NCBI GenBank assembly: GCA_963926055.1
Contig: CAWUVK010000002.1
Span: 1-64,000 of the forward strand
Reading direction: 5' to 3'
Origin: CAJXJP01 sp963926055
Lineage (GTDB): Bacteria > Patescibacteriota > Gracilibacteria > BD1-5 > UBA6164
DNA length: 64,000 nucleotides
Position 1 is the first letter of the stretch; each line of letters opens with the position of its first letter. The notes under the pieces are model-generated. The model did no database searches. It saw only the letters and a list, made by a program, of their open reading frames with translations, and was not told the DNA's origin. Shown here in pieces: positions 1 to 10,258 of the stretch. The position numbers were made by a program, and so were the translations under genes.

Positions 1-294
1 AATATTTAAGTTTTTTTCTAAAATATTTTGTGATAATTCTCATTGATATTGAAAAATAGTTCCACTCGATGAAATATCTACTTTTTTATCCGGAAGTGGA
101 AAATCTATATCTTTTGTTCTGTTAATTTCAAATGATTTTGAAATATTTTTTAAATCAGCTAAACGAACTGAATCTCTTGAAGAGCTTGTATATCATTGAA
201 AAGATATAAAGGCTACCGTTGCCAAAACGGCTAAGATTGTGATTACAACGATGAGTTCTACGAGAGTAAATGCTTTGTATAAATTATTTTTCAT
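1..294 (-). CDS. Type IV pilin-like protein, 3' end outside window
   Basis: The start ATG lies at 294-292 and the frame stays open (code 25) to the window edge, so the C-terminus is missing. The N-terminus carries the class III prepilin signature KAFTLVELIVVITILA, a short basic leader followed by a hydrophobic helix with Glu at position 5 of the mature form. Ala instead of Gly precedes the predicted cleavage site. One in-frame TGA (Gly) follows the helix, in the context FQGYTSSSRDSVR, and a second lies further on. The first 60 residues closely resemble the pilins at 20.9 kb and 24.8 kb. It is probably exported to the membrane and assembled into a pilus or pseudopilus. Pilin class is very sure; the specific role is unknown. 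Confidence 0.85.
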
Positions 295-371
295 GTTTTG
301 GGTTAAATATAAAAAAATATTTATTTTATAATATGAATTTTTATATATTAATAAAATATTTAATCTAGACA

Positions 372-605
372 TTATAAAATAATATAGAATAATATTTTTA
401 TTATTCTCAAGAAAAAAGAAGCTAGTTTCCTAGCTCCATTAAATTTAAATCAAAACATCGAATCTTGTTTTACTTTTTGCATTACTTCATGCTTTAAATT
501 TTCTTGATTATTAACCTCATCGAGACTAAAACCAAAGTTATTTAAATGTAAAGTAAATAAAACAGTTACAGAAAATAAAACTAATAGTTTATTTGATTTT
601 TTCAT
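372..605 (-). CDS. Small exported protein, hypothetical
   Basis: This 77-residue ORF starts at ATG 605-603 behind a good ribosome-binding site (GAGG about 9 nt upstream). The first 25 residues, MKKSNKLLVLFSVTVLFTLH, form a signal peptide or membrane anchor, followed by a short hydrophilic segment. The only in-frame TGA comes near residue 52. If it is read as Gly, the frame continues through an obvious hairpin terminator (about 412-437) to a TAA at 374-372, which is odd. The family is not recognised. The secreted N-terminus is credible; the extent of the C-terminus is doubtful. Confidence 0.5.
412..437 (-). terminator. Hairpin terminator of the small exported protein
   Basis: On the minus strand GAGCTAG, a short AAA-rich loop and CTAGCTTC form a stem followed by TTTTTTC. 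It lies inside the code-25 reading frame of 372-605. Confidence 0.6.
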
Positions 606-680
606 AAATAATTCCTCTTTTTTTGTTATTATGAATTGATATTATTTTAAGAACATTTTCATTGAAGTCAAAAAATAAAA

Positions 681-703
681 AAAGAACTTTTTTAGAGTTC
701 TTT
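681..703 (-). terminator. Rho-independent terminator
   Basis: An 8-bp stem (AAAGAACT / AGTTCTTT) with a 7-nt loop is flanked by A and T tracts, directly downstream of the SSB-tail protein gene. Confidence 0.7.
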
Positions 704-709
704 TTTTTA

Positions 710-1015
710 TTAAAATGGAATATCTTCAACTGAAATATCTCCAGCTTGATCATTTTTTGCATTATAATTATTTTGCGCAGGAGCTGAATTTCCACCTGAA
801 TTATTACTATTTTCAGGATTCCATTCATTGAGAGTGAAATAATGAGTATCACCATATTGTCCTGGTTCTTTTCTTTTACTCATTGTTACATTTACGTATC
901 CTTTTTCATTTGCGTATTGTTGTAATTTTTCAATATTAAAACTCATATTAAAAAATTCTCCAAATTGACCACTTACAGCTTTACAGCTCGTACCATCAAT
1001 ATATGTTTTAGCCAT
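710..1015 (-). CDS. Small single-stranded-DNA-binding-like protein with SSB tail
   Basis: The protein has 101 residues and starts at MAKTYIDG. About 65 residues at the N-terminus could form a small beta-rich (OB-like) domain with aromatic and basic residues (QFGEFFNMSF, TMSKRKEPGQYGDTHYF). A Ser/Asn/Gln-rich flexible linker follows, and the protein ends in DISVEDIPF. That acidic tail with terminal Pro-Phe is the hallmark of bacterial SSB proteins, which use it to recruit repair and replication partners. Every Gly is GGN and none is TGA, a pattern shared here with highly expressed genes. It is shorter than typical SSB (150-180 residues). An SSB-like role is inferred from the tail; the fold was not verified. 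Confidence 0.6.
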   Translation of the reverse strand: MAKTYIDGTSCKAVSGQFGEFFNMSFNIEKLQQYANEKGYVNVTMSKRKEPGQYGDTHYFTLNEWNPENSNNSGGNSAPAQNNYNAKNDQAGDISVEDIPF

Positions 1016-1189
1016 ACTTTTTTTATTATTAATAAAATCTATATTTAGGTATTTTATTATAAATTTTATATTTCTCAAATGATAATTTTTTTTTATGTTA
1101 AAAAATAACAAAAACTCTTTACATGTAGAAAAAATCTATATATTTATAATTACTTTTTTATAAATAAATAAAACTGGAGACAAAAGTTC
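1016..1189. promoter_or_regulatory. Divergent intergenic promoter region
   Basis: This AT-rich spacer of 174 bases separates two divergent genes and must hold promoters for both. TTTACA near 1120 and TATAAT-like hexamers follow, but their spacing is not ideal, so no exact promoter is assigned. Confidence 0.35.
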
Positions 1190-1567
1190 GTGTTAAATGA
1201 ACAACAGTTTTTGCGCTTATTTCCAAATTTATATTCTTTAGGAATAAAAAATTTATGTGAAATAAAACAAAAACTTCTATTCAATGGAAAAATAAATTCT
1301 ACTCAAGATGAAAAATGGAAAGTAATCGGATATGCTTGTTCTAATCCTCTATTACAACTCAAACTTACAATCACAAATCAGACAGACATACACAAAATAT
1401 ATTACTCGGAAGAAATTATCGAATTCCAAGCTCAAAAGGTTCCAAAAATTTCTGCTGTTTCTGGTGGTTTGTTTACTCGTTTTTCACTCAAAATATCTGG
1501 ATTAGAAGAAATAGTTTTTCATCAAGAAGAACAAAAAATCGTTCCATTGATCCAAATCGCTTCGTAA
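1190..1567 (+). CDS. Hypothetical protein, GTG start
   Basis: The protein has 125 residues. GTG at 1190 is chosen because GGAGA sits 9-10 nt upstream and an in-frame TAA lies at 1169. It has no signal peptide or membrane segment. The N-terminus (LNEQQFLRLFPNLYSLGIKN) is followed by mixed alpha/beta sequence ending VPLIQIAS. All Gly codons are GGN. The last codons and the TAA are part of the terminator hairpin. The family is not recognised. Confidence 0.65.
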   Translation: MLNEQQFLRLFPNLYSLGIKNLCEIKQKLLFNGKINSTQDEKWKVIGYACSNPLLQLKLTITNQTDIHKIYYSEEIIEFQAQKVPKISAVSGGLFTRFSLKISGLEEIVFHQEEQKIVPLIQIAS

Positions 1568-1582
1568 GAAGCGATTTTCTTT
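1555..1582 (+). terminator. Terminator overlapping a stop codon
   Basis: AATCGCTTC and GAAGCGATT form a perfect 9-bp stem with the GTAA loop containing the stop codon, followed by TTTTCTTTT. Confidence 0.75.
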
Positions 1583-1636
1583 TGAAGAAAATTTATTTCT
1601 GTTTATAATTCCTCAAAATAATTCAAAAAAATATAT

Positions 1637-3475
1637 ATGTTAGAAAAAATAATTCAAAATGTCATTGAGCATCATCCAGATTTTTCATACGAAGATGTAG
1701 ATGAAATTTGTCAGGAGTTTTTACATGAACAACCAGCTAAAATAAAAGAAGAAACAAAATTAAAACGTCTCAATAAATTTTTAGAAAAAGAATTTGAGCT
1801 CAACAAAGCTGATTTAACTACGAGTTTAGAAACAAAGCAATATAGTTTAGATACCATTCCAAAGTATCTATTTTCAGGTAAAGCTGAAATTCAATCAAGT
1901 TTAATACAGATAAATAATCTCCATAAAAATATAGAAAGAACTCATTTATTTGAAGCAGCAAATTTTCAAATAAATAAATCTGATAAAATTGCATTAATAG
2001 GTAAAAACTGAGCTGGAAAAACTAGTTTACTCAAAATGATTTTAAAAACTGATGAAGAATTTACACCTGATCAATGAGAAATTTTTATAGCTCCATGAGT
2101 AAAAATTTGATATTTATCTCAAGATATTTTTTGGGAAAATATTAATAAAACTCTTCAAGAAGAAATGGATAATATTTTTCCTGAAATAAATGAAAAAATA
2201 TTTAGACTCCAAGAAATTCAAGAAGACTGAGAAAAATGGGAAGAAATAGAACAAATCAATAAATATTTAGCAGAAATTGATGGATTTAGAAAATTTGAAC
2301 TCCAAAAAGATATTTTAAAATATTTTTGATTTTCTCAAGAACAAATGTGATTTAAAATTTCTCAGCTTTCTGGTTGAGAACAAACAAAAGTTCAAATTGC
2401 AAAATTTTTAATCCAAGATGTAGATCTACTCATTTTAGATGAACCTACCAATCATTTGGATATAAACGGGATTTTATTCCTCGAAAAATTTTGTACGAGC
2501 TGGCAAAAAGCTATTTTAAGTATTTCTCATGATATACGATTTATAAATAATACTTCTAATAGTATTGCTGAAATTTCACAAAAAAAGATTCAAAAATATC
2601 CTGGAAATTATGAATTATATCTCCAAGAAAAACAAGCAAATTTTGATAAACTCGAAAGAGATTATCAAAATCAACAAAAAGATTTGAAAAAAACTCAAGA
2701 TTATATTGATAGATTTCGTGCAAATTCTGCCAAAGCCAGTAGTGTCCAAAGTCGTATAAAAGCAATGGATAAAGTAGAAGTTTTAGAAAAACCTGAAAAC
2801 GAAACTCTGGTAAAAGATATTCATGTAGAAATTGATAAACGTCTTCCAGAAGTGGTAATGAAAATATCTGATGTAGTGATTTGATATGATTATCCTCTCG
2901 TTCATTTACCAGAATATTTAGAAGTAAAAAAATCAGATAAAATTTGAATTATCTGAGAAAACTGAGCCTGAAAAACAACATTTTTAAAAACTCTATTATG
3001 AGAATTAAAGCTGTTAGATGGAAGTATAGAAATCAATGAAACACTTAAAATTGGTTCGTATTCACAAGTTTTAGAAGATTTAGATCCTAATAAAAATATT
3101 TTAGAAGAATTATTAGCTGATTTTCAAGATGAAACAAAAATCAGAAATATGCTTGGTGGATTATTAATTATTTGAGATAAAGTAGAACAAAAAATTTCAA
3201 CACTTTCATGATGAGAAAGAGCAAAAGTTGCACTCACAAAAATGCTTTTAGTAAAACCTCATGTGATAATAATGGATGAACCAACCAATCATTTAGATAT
3301 TCACTCAAAACAAGTTATCAAAAAAATGCTCGATGAATTTGAATGAACAACGATGATAGTTTCGCATGACAGAGATATTCTCGAAGCTATTTCAAATAAA
3401 ATCTGGCTCGTAAAATCTGGATTTCTCAATGAATATAAAGAAATGGAGAGAGCATTTATGGAAATTTGGTGATAA
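1637..3475 (+). CDS. ABC-F family ATPase (twin ABC domains)
   Basis: The 612-residue protein has two tandem ABC ATPase domains and no membrane domain, the ABC-F layout (Uup/EttA/antibiotic-resistance type) acting at the ribosome. The first Walker A, GKNGAGKT, is at residues 122-129, with LSGGEQ at 244-249 and then DEPTNHLD. A charged linker follows at about 310-385. The second Walker A, GENGAGKTT, is at 440-448, followed by LSGGER and DEPTNHLD. Every glycine in the second P-loop is TGA, which fixes UGA as Gly. About 95 extra residues precede the first ABC domain. The last codon before TAA is TGA. The ABC-F family is certain; the precise subfamily is not. Confidence 0.92.
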
Positions 3476-3477
3476 AA

Positions 3478-3505
3478 AAAATACTATTTTTAAAATAGTA
3501 TTTTT
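3478..3505. terminator. Bidirectional terminator between convergent genes
   Basis: AAATACTATTTT and AAAATAGTATTT form a 12-bp stem flanked by A and T runs. It serves the ABC-F gene and overlaps the end of the opposing gene. Confidence 0.8.
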
Positions 3506-4927
3506 TTATTTCTCATATTGAAAATTATTTTGAGAAAATAAATCTTTTTCTATTGTGTTGAGATTATCGGTATAAATTTGAGCATCATTTATACCATTGA
3601 GAAAATAATCTTCATATTTTTTATTCGTCACAATAAAATTTGTCATTTTAGAACCAAGTGATTTATTCGTATTTTTAAAATATACATTTTCAAAAACAGT
3701 ATCTAAAGTAGTAAATAAATTTTTAGAAAGTTGTGTTTCTCTATATATATCTGTAATAATATTTAAAAAAATATTTTCTCAATGAACATTTAACTTTTGA
3801 AAAAATTCTTGTGTGAGCACTTGAGGTGGAATTGATTTACCAGAATACGCATCAACGAGAATAAAATCATATTTTTTATTTTCATCTAAATTATTCAGGA
3901 AATACCTTGCTGGTTGTGCGTAAAAATGTATTTTCCCTGAAAGTTTTTCTTCTAAAAAATATTTTTCTGCAATTTCTTTTAAATCCTTATCTACATCTAT
4001 TACATCAATATTTTCTATAAAATCATAGCTAGAAATATCTCTCGGAAACGTAAATCCTGCAGCTCAAATAACTAAAATATTTTTTGGTTGAAGTTCTTGT
4101 ACTTTTTTTTCTGCTTCTTTAATATATTGAAAAAAACTCGTTTTATCATCTATATTTACCCCACTAGAATACGCTCAATCCATAGAAAATATTCGTTGTG
4201 TATTTTCTTGATCTTCATAAATAACTATATCATGATAGGCATTTGAAGTAGAAAAAATAATATTAGGATTTATAATATTCGTACTCAAAAACAAAATATA
4301 AAACCCTAGTAATCATGCTGAAACAAATGATAAAAAATGTGAAAACTTTTTCATAAAAATCATCATCAAAATCGCACAAAGTACAAGAAATATCGGTGCA
4401 ATTGCTGCTGTTTTATTTACTCAAATCCATGGAAAAAATACAGTAGAAGTTCCAACAGAACCTGCAAAAGATCACACAGTTGAATAAAATAAAAGTTTTC
4501 ACATTTTTTCTCCACTATGATTCCCTTTTAATAATTCCGATAAAAGTGGAATGGTCTGACTGGCTAAAAATACTGGAATAAAAAATAATAAAATACTCGA
4601 AATTAAAATCGCAAAGAAATAATTTCCAGTTGCAAGTAATAAATTTTGAATCGTAAATTCTGCAAATACAAACGTAAGAAAAAAATAATACATACTCGAA
4701 ATTAATAAATTTCTGAGTAATATTTTTTCAATATTTTTCCCAGTAGCTGATATTTGTCCTCATTTATAATATCCATAACTCAGAGCTAATAAAATAACTC
4801 ATAAAATTATTGAAGTCGAAATAGAACTTGATCCTATAATCGGAGTAAATTTTCTCAGTGCAACTATTTCTACAGAAAGAGTTGTGAATCCCTCTAAAAA
4901 AGCCACAATATAGATAATATAATGCAT
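3506..4927 (-). CDS. Membrane-anchored spermidine-synthase-like protein
   Basis: The protein has 473 residues. The N-terminal 200 or so residues hold about six hydrophobic segments, starting MHYIIYIVAFLEGFTTLSVE. The C-terminal half is a Rossmann methyltransferase-like fold of the polyamine aminopropyltransferase family: ILVIGAAGFTFPRDISSY (nucleotide-binding loop), IDVIDVDKDL (acidic end of beta 2) and YDFILVDAYSGKSIPPQVLT (motif with the catalytic-type Asp). Fused membrane and SpeE-like proteins are widespread and are often not true spermidine synthases. TGA-Gly codons occur throughout. It appears monocistronic. The fold is well supported; the substrate is unknown. Confidence 0.8.
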
Positions 4928-4976
4928 AAAATTATTTTTTAATAATTAATTATTTTTATAATAAGAATTAAGAAAA

Positions 4977-5008
4977 AAAAAGAAATAAAAAAAATTATTT
5001 CTTTTTTA
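4977..5008 (-). terminator. Rho-independent terminator
   Basis: AAAAAGAAATAA and TTATTTCTTTTT form a 12-bp AT-rich stem just after the phosphodiester glycosidase gene. Confidence 0.65.
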
Positions 5009-5014
5009 TTTCTT

Positions 5015-5851
5015 TTATTCTGATTTATATGAAATTACAAAAAATTGTGGAACTTCCCAACTTCCGTAAAATCTTTGAAATTTCGTTCCAGGACCATCAC
5101 TGTCATAATATGCAAATTGACTCGAAGGTCATCCGTCCATCATCATAAAGTCATTTTCTCAAATTCATAATTCTCAGATAATATTTTCCATTTGTGCTTG
5201 AGTCTTATTTTTTGCAATAATGAAATATACAAGATTATTTTGATCTAATGCAATATACGTTCTTCAAACTTCATCATCTCTCCTAGCATTCACATCTTTA
5301 TGAGCTCAAACTATGACTTCACTATAATCTAGATTTTCTAAAATTTCTGTATTATACTCATGAATAATTTTTGCTGTATTATTTTTCGTTATTACAAAAG
5401 TAGATTTTTTTATATCATTATCTACATAACTATTAATTATTTCACCCTTTGATTTCACAGGAAAACTCAGAGAAGTTGAATCAATAAGTTGATTAAAAAA
5501 CTGTCCATTTATAAATGCAAAAATATTTGTACCATCAATTCTCCCATCATAATTATTCGAAAAATCTTCTGCAAAATATCTTTTATATCTTTTTAAGTTT
5601 GATTCATCTTCATCCGTTAGTTCCACTCCACCAAATGAAATATTTGCTTTTTGTAAATCCACACGAAAAATCGAAACATCTTTTTTTTCATTTTGATACA
5701 AATTTGCTCCTGGTACAAAAGATTCTAGAGAATAATTTTGTAAATTATTTTGAATGTTTTTATTTTCTTCTACAGTATTTTCTGTTTGATTATTTTCTCA
5801 AATTCCACAAGAAATAAATAAAAAACTTAAAATAATAATTAATTTTTTCAT
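5015..5851 (-). CDS. Lipoprotein with phosphodiester glycosidase (NAGPA/DUF2233) domain
   Basis: The protein has 278 residues. The start at 5851 gives a lipoprotein signal peptide with lipobox LFISCG, so Cys near residue 15 would be lipidated. A polar linker follows, then a domain ending in DFMMMDGGPSSQFAYYD and VPQFFVISY. The DGGxSS signature is typical of the phosphodiester glycosidase family (NAGPA, DUF2233), which removes N-acetylglucosamine or related sugars from phosphodiesters. It likely acts on cell-surface glycopolymers outside the cytoplasmic membrane. It is separated by a terminator from the gene upstream. The domain is good; the substrate is unknown. Confidence 0.8.
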
Positions 5852-5900
5852 AACTTTATACTAAAATATATTTTACATAACTAATATATATTAATTTTAA

Positions 5901-5938
5901 AAAAATAAAAGAGAAAATTTATTTTCTCTTTTATTTTT
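5901..5938 (-). terminator. Rho-independent terminator
   Basis: AAAATAAAAGAGAAAA and its complement form a 16-bp stem closing the transcript of the glycine-zipper gene. The stop codon of that gene lies within it. Confidence 0.75.
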
Positions 5939-6395
5939 TTATTTTTAGCACTCTATTTTCATTTTTTGCTTTTTTATCCATAACTCATCAGATAATCATT
6001 CAAAGTAACATTCAACCAATTAAACCTCCAGTAGTTTCGCTTCACATTCCAAATTCAAATCACGTTGCTGTAGTAATAACTAGTCAAAAAATCATTCAAA
6101 AAGTCATTCACAATCACAAATAACGTCATTTTTCAATGAGTTTATGTTGCGTCTCAAGATATTGAGTAAATGCAATATATTGTTTTTTTATATATCTATA
6201 TTGATTTTCTTGAGGAGAATCTATATGTAATTCTTCTAATTTTTGAGAAATACGTTCAATTTTTTCATCTGATAATTGTAAATTTTCAAGACTCCGTAAT
6301 AATTCTGAAAATAATTTATATAAATTTATTTCTGATTTTTTTTCTGATATGTTCTTTAAATTTTCTAAAAAATCTATAGTTTGTTGGATATTCAT
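5931..6395 (-). CDS. Coiled-coil protein with glycine-zipper membrane segment
   Basis: The 154-residue protein has an N-terminal 90 residues that are charged and helical (coiled-coil-like, starting MNIQQTIDFLENLKNISEKK). A glycine-rich hydrophobic stretch of about 45 residues follows, with spacing such as GLGMTFGMIFGL and GGLIGGMLLGMIIGG, and then a short basic tail. Most of the zipper glycines are TGA codons, so this half is visible only in code 25. It is probably an inner-membrane protein with two close-packed helices. No enzyme motif is seen and the family is not identified. Confidence 0.65.
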
Positions 6396-6454
6396 GTTTT
6401 TTTTTATTATTTATCTAAATATAGTTAAAAATTAATAAACTTAAAATTAGTTTT

Positions 6455-7120
6455 TTATTTCACAGCCTGATTATTTAAATATTGATTGAGTGGAAGTCCA
6501 ATTTGCGCTGAAGAAACTATTTCATCAAAGAAATTTTCACTCAAGACCTCTGTATCAGAAAAATTTCTGAGTAAATAAAATTCTTTATATCTAAGTAATT
6601 TTATATTTTCATTATCTTTTTTATATCATTTTGGAGTCGTTTTTACTTGGTCTCATCTGAGAGAAAAATATTTTTTTATTTTTTTATTTTCTAAAATATT
6701 TTTTATTTCAGCAGGATTTTCATTAATATTTTTACGAATATTTTTGAGTAAAAATGGTTCTGGTCTCCAAATTCCTGCGATAAGAAAAGTATTTCCCGGT
6801 TGAATATGGAGATAAAAACCTCCTCTTTGGTGCATCATTGGTTTTGCTCATTGAGAAAATAAAAATCAAAAATGATTTTTAAATGGTTTTCCTTTTGCAA
6901 ATCTCGCATCTCTATAAATACGAAATAAATATGGTTTTTCACCAGGAGTTTGTAAACTAGAATCAAAACTATTTAAAGCTCAAAATACATGTGCAGCAAA
7001 TATTTTTGTTTGATTTTTTATTTCTAAATATCTTGGTTTATTTTCTTCAAACCATTCACGATTATTATTTACACTCAATTCGAGTAAAAAATCGTACCAA
7101 GATTTTGGGATTTTTTTCAT
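6455..7120 (-). CDS. DUF2461 (TIGR02453) family protein
   Basis: The protein has 221 residues, the usual length for the family. Diagnostic segments are FLLELSVNNNREWFEENKPRY near the N-terminus, LFRIYRDARFAKGKPFKNHFG around residue 70 and GGFYLHIQPGNTFLIAGIW around 105. These conserved stretches define DUF2461, a widespread cytosolic protein of unknown biochemical role. The start ATG at 7120 is the first in frame. It lies in a same-strand run with the metallo-hydrolase lipoprotein 42 nt upstream. Confidence 0.85.
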
Positions 7121-7162
7121 ATATTATTTTCTATTTTTATTAAAAAAATAAATAAAAATGTA

Positions 7163-7984
7163 TTATTCTCAATACCAATCAGCAAATAGAACATTTATTT
7201 CTGAATTTTGTGATTCTACTATTGATTTAAATTTATTTATATCACTTATTTCTTCTTTTCCTCTATAATGATACGGGAAAATATTTTTAGGAGCAAATTC
7301 TAAAACCCCATCTGCAGCTGAATCAACTGGCATAGTATATGGTAAATTCATTGACACAAATGCTACATCTATATCTTTTAATGCCCTCATTTCAGGAGTA
7401 TCTTCTGTGTCTCATGAAAAATATACTCTCAATCAATCTTTTTCAAATATATACCCGTTTCATTGTCCTTTAGGATGATATTTAAGTGCTTCTTCTCTGA
7501 TATTATATGCTGCAACCGCTGTTATTGTAAGTCATTGAATAGTCATTATTTCACCATTTTGCATAACAGTAGCAAACTCTTGTAATTCTTCATCTAATTT
7601 TGAATACACTTCTTGAGTAGTTATGAAATTTGTTTCTTCATTTACTATTTTTTTAAGTGTTTCTTGGTTAAAATGATCTCCATGTTCATGAGTAATAAAT
7701 ACAAAATTTGGATTACTAAATCATTCAATATCATTGGCAGGATCAACGTAAATTAAATCTTCTCACCAATTAATTGCTGCTGTAGCGTGATCAACTGGGT
7801 AGATACTTACTAGTGATCAAGATTGAGTTGTAAAATCAAATTTTTCATAATTTTTTATTTCTTGAGAAATTTCTGTATTTTTTTCTACAGAATTATTTTC
7901 TAGATTATTTTCAGTTACTGTATTATCTCAACTACAAGAACTTAATATAAATATTAACGAAATTATATAAATAATTTTTTTCAT
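7163..7984 (-). CDS. MBL-fold metallo-hydrolase lipoprotein (UlaG-like)
   Basis: The protein has 273 residues. A signal peptide with lipobox ILSSCSG predicts lipidation at about Cys17. The mature part is a metallo-beta-lactamase fold: SIYPVDHATAAI, then THEHGDHF (the HxHxDH metal motif), DGLRVYFSGDTEDTPEM (metal-bridging Asp) and a late His in NIFPYHYRGKEE. This matches UlaG/YtnP-like hydrolases, which normally act in the cytosol on lactones or phosphoesters, so a lipid-anchored form is unusual. The frame passes a TGA (Gly) and ends two codons later at TAA. The substrate is unknown. Confidence 0.82.
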
Positions 7985-8063
7985 AATTTTTTTATTAAAA
8001 TATATAATATAATTACTATATGAATTTTTGTTTTATTAGCTAGCAATATTATGAGGAATTTCA

Positions 8064-8207
8064 TTACGATTTATTCTTTCTACATTTATCACTACAGTAT
8101 AAAACTTCATCAAAATTGTTTTTCCGTTTTTTTCTTATAGTAAATGGTTTTTCGCAAACTTTACAAATTTTTGCTTCTTTGTACACTCATCTGTCATAAA
8201 TTTTCAT
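8064..8207 (-). CDS. DUF2256 small zinc-binding protein
   Basis: The protein has 47 residues. It shows KICKVCEKPFTIRKK, then about 14 residues, then YCSDKCRKNK: two CxxC/CxxxC pairs forming a treble-clef-like zinc knuckle, the DUF2256 pattern. Its ATG overlaps the TAA of the photolyase gene (TAATG), so translation is probably coupled. DUF2256 genes are commonly found next to photolyase/cryptochrome genes, which this arrangement repeats. One TGA-Gly lies at residue 7. The function is unknown. Confidence 0.8.
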
Positions 8208-9718
8208 TAGAATATAGTTAACTGATTAATATTTTTTTCTTGTTTTTTCTTAGCTGTATTTATTTTTTTTCTACTTCAGTGTTTTTCATATATTTTTTTT
8301 AAAACCTGAGATTTTTTATCAGCATTTTTTACTCACCAAATTATATCTTTTGCATTTTTATTCAAAGACGCAATATCAATAATTTTATCATATCAAGGGA
8401 TTTTTTCCGGAGATAACCACGGCTCATGGATATATTGGATATCTACATTTTCAAATATCGGCAGCCACTTTTTGATAAATAATCCATAGGGATCTTTTTG
8501 CTGAGACTGCTTAATAGGATTATACATTCTAATCGTATTTATTCCGGTTGTAGCAGCTTGCATTTGTAATTGTGAATAATGAATTCAGGGTTCATAATCA
8601 GTAAATAAACATGCTAATTTATGACTGATTGATTGCCATGGTTGCATCATCGTATTACAAATATAACTGACAATACAGGCACGTGAGCGAAAATTTATCC
8701 ATCCAGTTTTTTTCAAACAGACTATACACGCGTCTATATATGGAATCCCTGTTTTTGCACGAAAAAAATCATCAATTATTTTTTCATCTGCTTGGTTTCT
8801 GATTTCATCAAATTTTTGATATAAATTTTTAAATTCAATTTCTGGTTGAGATTCTAATTTTTGAATAAAATGTGATTGCCAATGAATCCTTGCAAGAAAA
8901 AAATCAATCTGAGAAATATATTTTTTTGCAAAATCTGTATCTAAATATTTTAATTCTTCTATTTTTTTCAAAGATTCATGATAAATTTTTTTAATAGAAA
9001 TATTTCCGTATGTGATGTAGGGAGATAATCTCGAACATGATTTTGTAGAATTAAACGGTTTTCAAATATCATAAGAGTATTTTTGTACACGCATGCAGAG
9101 AAATGAATCTAATATTTTCAGTGCTTTTGATTCTCATCAAATTTGTGTCTGGAAATGCTTTGTTTTTTGTAAATAATAATCTAAAATTTTATTTGTTTTT
9201 GAAATTTCAAATTGTTTAATTTCTGATATTTTTGGAAATATTTTTTCTTGATAAATTTTTTCTCACATCCTTTGATTCCAAATTTTTGACCAATCGTTTC
9301 TATTTTTTAATCATCGTACCACTCCATTATTGTCTACTTCTTGAAATAAAATATTTTCTGTTTTTAAAAATTTTATAACTCTTTTATCTCGTTTATAACT
9401 GGCCATATTTCAAGTTTCTTGCGTAGAAACTATTTTTTGAATATTATAATTTTGTTCTAGTTTAAGAATAAAATCTTCAAATCTAGATCTACAAACTATG
9501 AGTTGAATATTTAATTTTCTAAGATTTTTTTCTAATTCTACTAAACTTTCGATTATAAATTTTAGGTGAAAATAAGAAAAATCTGCCTGAGTGATTATTT
9601 CATCTTCCAACAAAAAAAATCAGATCGTTGCTAGAGCTGAGTCGAGTTTTTCAAATACTTGATTATCTTGTATTCTTAGGTTCTTTTTGAACCAAATACA
9701 TTGGATATCTGATTTCAT
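8207..9718 (-). CDS. Photolyase/cryptochrome family flavoprotein
   Basis: The protein has 503 residues. The N-terminal Rossmann domain opens CIWFKKNLRIQDNQVF (family consensus WFRxDLRxxDN). The C-terminal FAD domain has CSRLSPYITYGNISIKKI, TGIPYIDACIVCLKKTGW, NFRSRACIVSYICNTMMQPW and GINTIRMYNPIKQSQQKDP. These are the FAD- and DNA-contacting segments of the photolyase/cryptochrome superfamily. It probably repairs UV dimers using blue light, but a cryptochrome-type role cannot be excluded. The start at 9718 gives the canonical N-terminus. It overlaps the DUF2256 gene by one base. Several TGA-Gly codons are present. Confidence 0.88.
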
Positions 9719-9832
9719 GTATGACAAATTATCAAACAAAATAATTTGTACTAAAGCTTCTGTTTTATTATATATGTTTGACTAGATTTGTAAATTAAAT
9801 AAAATAAAAAAAATATTATTTATAGAAAAAAT
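9719..9832. promoter_or_regulatory. Divergent promoter region
   Basis: This 114-base AT-rich spacer lies between the photolyase gene (leftward) and a small unknown gene (rightward) and must carry both promoters. No clear -35/-10 pair was singled out. Confidence 0.3.
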
Positions 9833-10153
9833 ATGAAAATAGAACATATTCAACAACTTACCAAAGGGAAAAAATCATGAATTAAAATCTGATCAAGAGG
9901 AATGCCTCATAGATTAAAACCATACGAGAGAGAAAAATATGAACGCGCTTTAAAAAAGAAATATTTAGAAATAAATGAACATGAAAGAATCAATCTCGTC
10001 AATATTTGGGATAAAACATGTGAATCACAATGATGGGAAAATATTATTTTCATAAAAAATATTGATCAAGCAACAGTAGAAAAAAATAATAAAATTATTT
10101 TTTCATGAGAAATTTCTCAAGCAAAAAAAATACTAAAAAATTACATATCTTAA
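9833..10153 (+). CDS. Small basic protein, hypothetical
   Basis: The protein has 106 residues and is Lys/Arg-rich (KGKKSGIKIGSRGMPHRLKP, then ALKKKYLEINEHERINLVNIW). Four or more Gly are TGA, so the gene is fragmented under the standard code. It has no membrane segment and ends KKILKNYIS. The charge suggests nucleic-acid binding, but no family is recognised. A terminator follows directly. Confidence 0.6.
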
Positions 10154-10171
10154 TTTCATCATCTAAAACAT

Positions 10172-10206
10172 AAAAAAAACTCAAAATATATTTTGAGTTT
10201 TTTTTA
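10172..10206 (+). terminator. Rho-independent terminator
   Basis: AAAACTCAAAAT and ATTTTGAGTTTT form a perfect 12-bp stem followed by eight T. Confidence 0.8.
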
Positions 10207-10258
10207 TAATATTTTTTTATTATACTATCTACAACAGAGTAATTTTTAATAGAAGAAT

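Noticed and set aside
710..1111. Longer version of the SSB-tail ORF starting near 1111
   Set aside because: The upstream part is low-complexity hydrophobic sequence in an intergenic region; MAKTYIDG at 1015 is the natural start.
1637..3475. Many short ORF pieces that look like a broken ABC transporter pseudogene
   Set aside because: All breaks are TGA codons at conserved Gly; the gene is intact in code 25. The same applies to the apparently fragmented genes elsewhere in the window.
5515..5817. Plus-strand ORF of about 100 codons
   Set aside because: It is an antisense shadow of the phosphodiester glycosidase lipoprotein gene.
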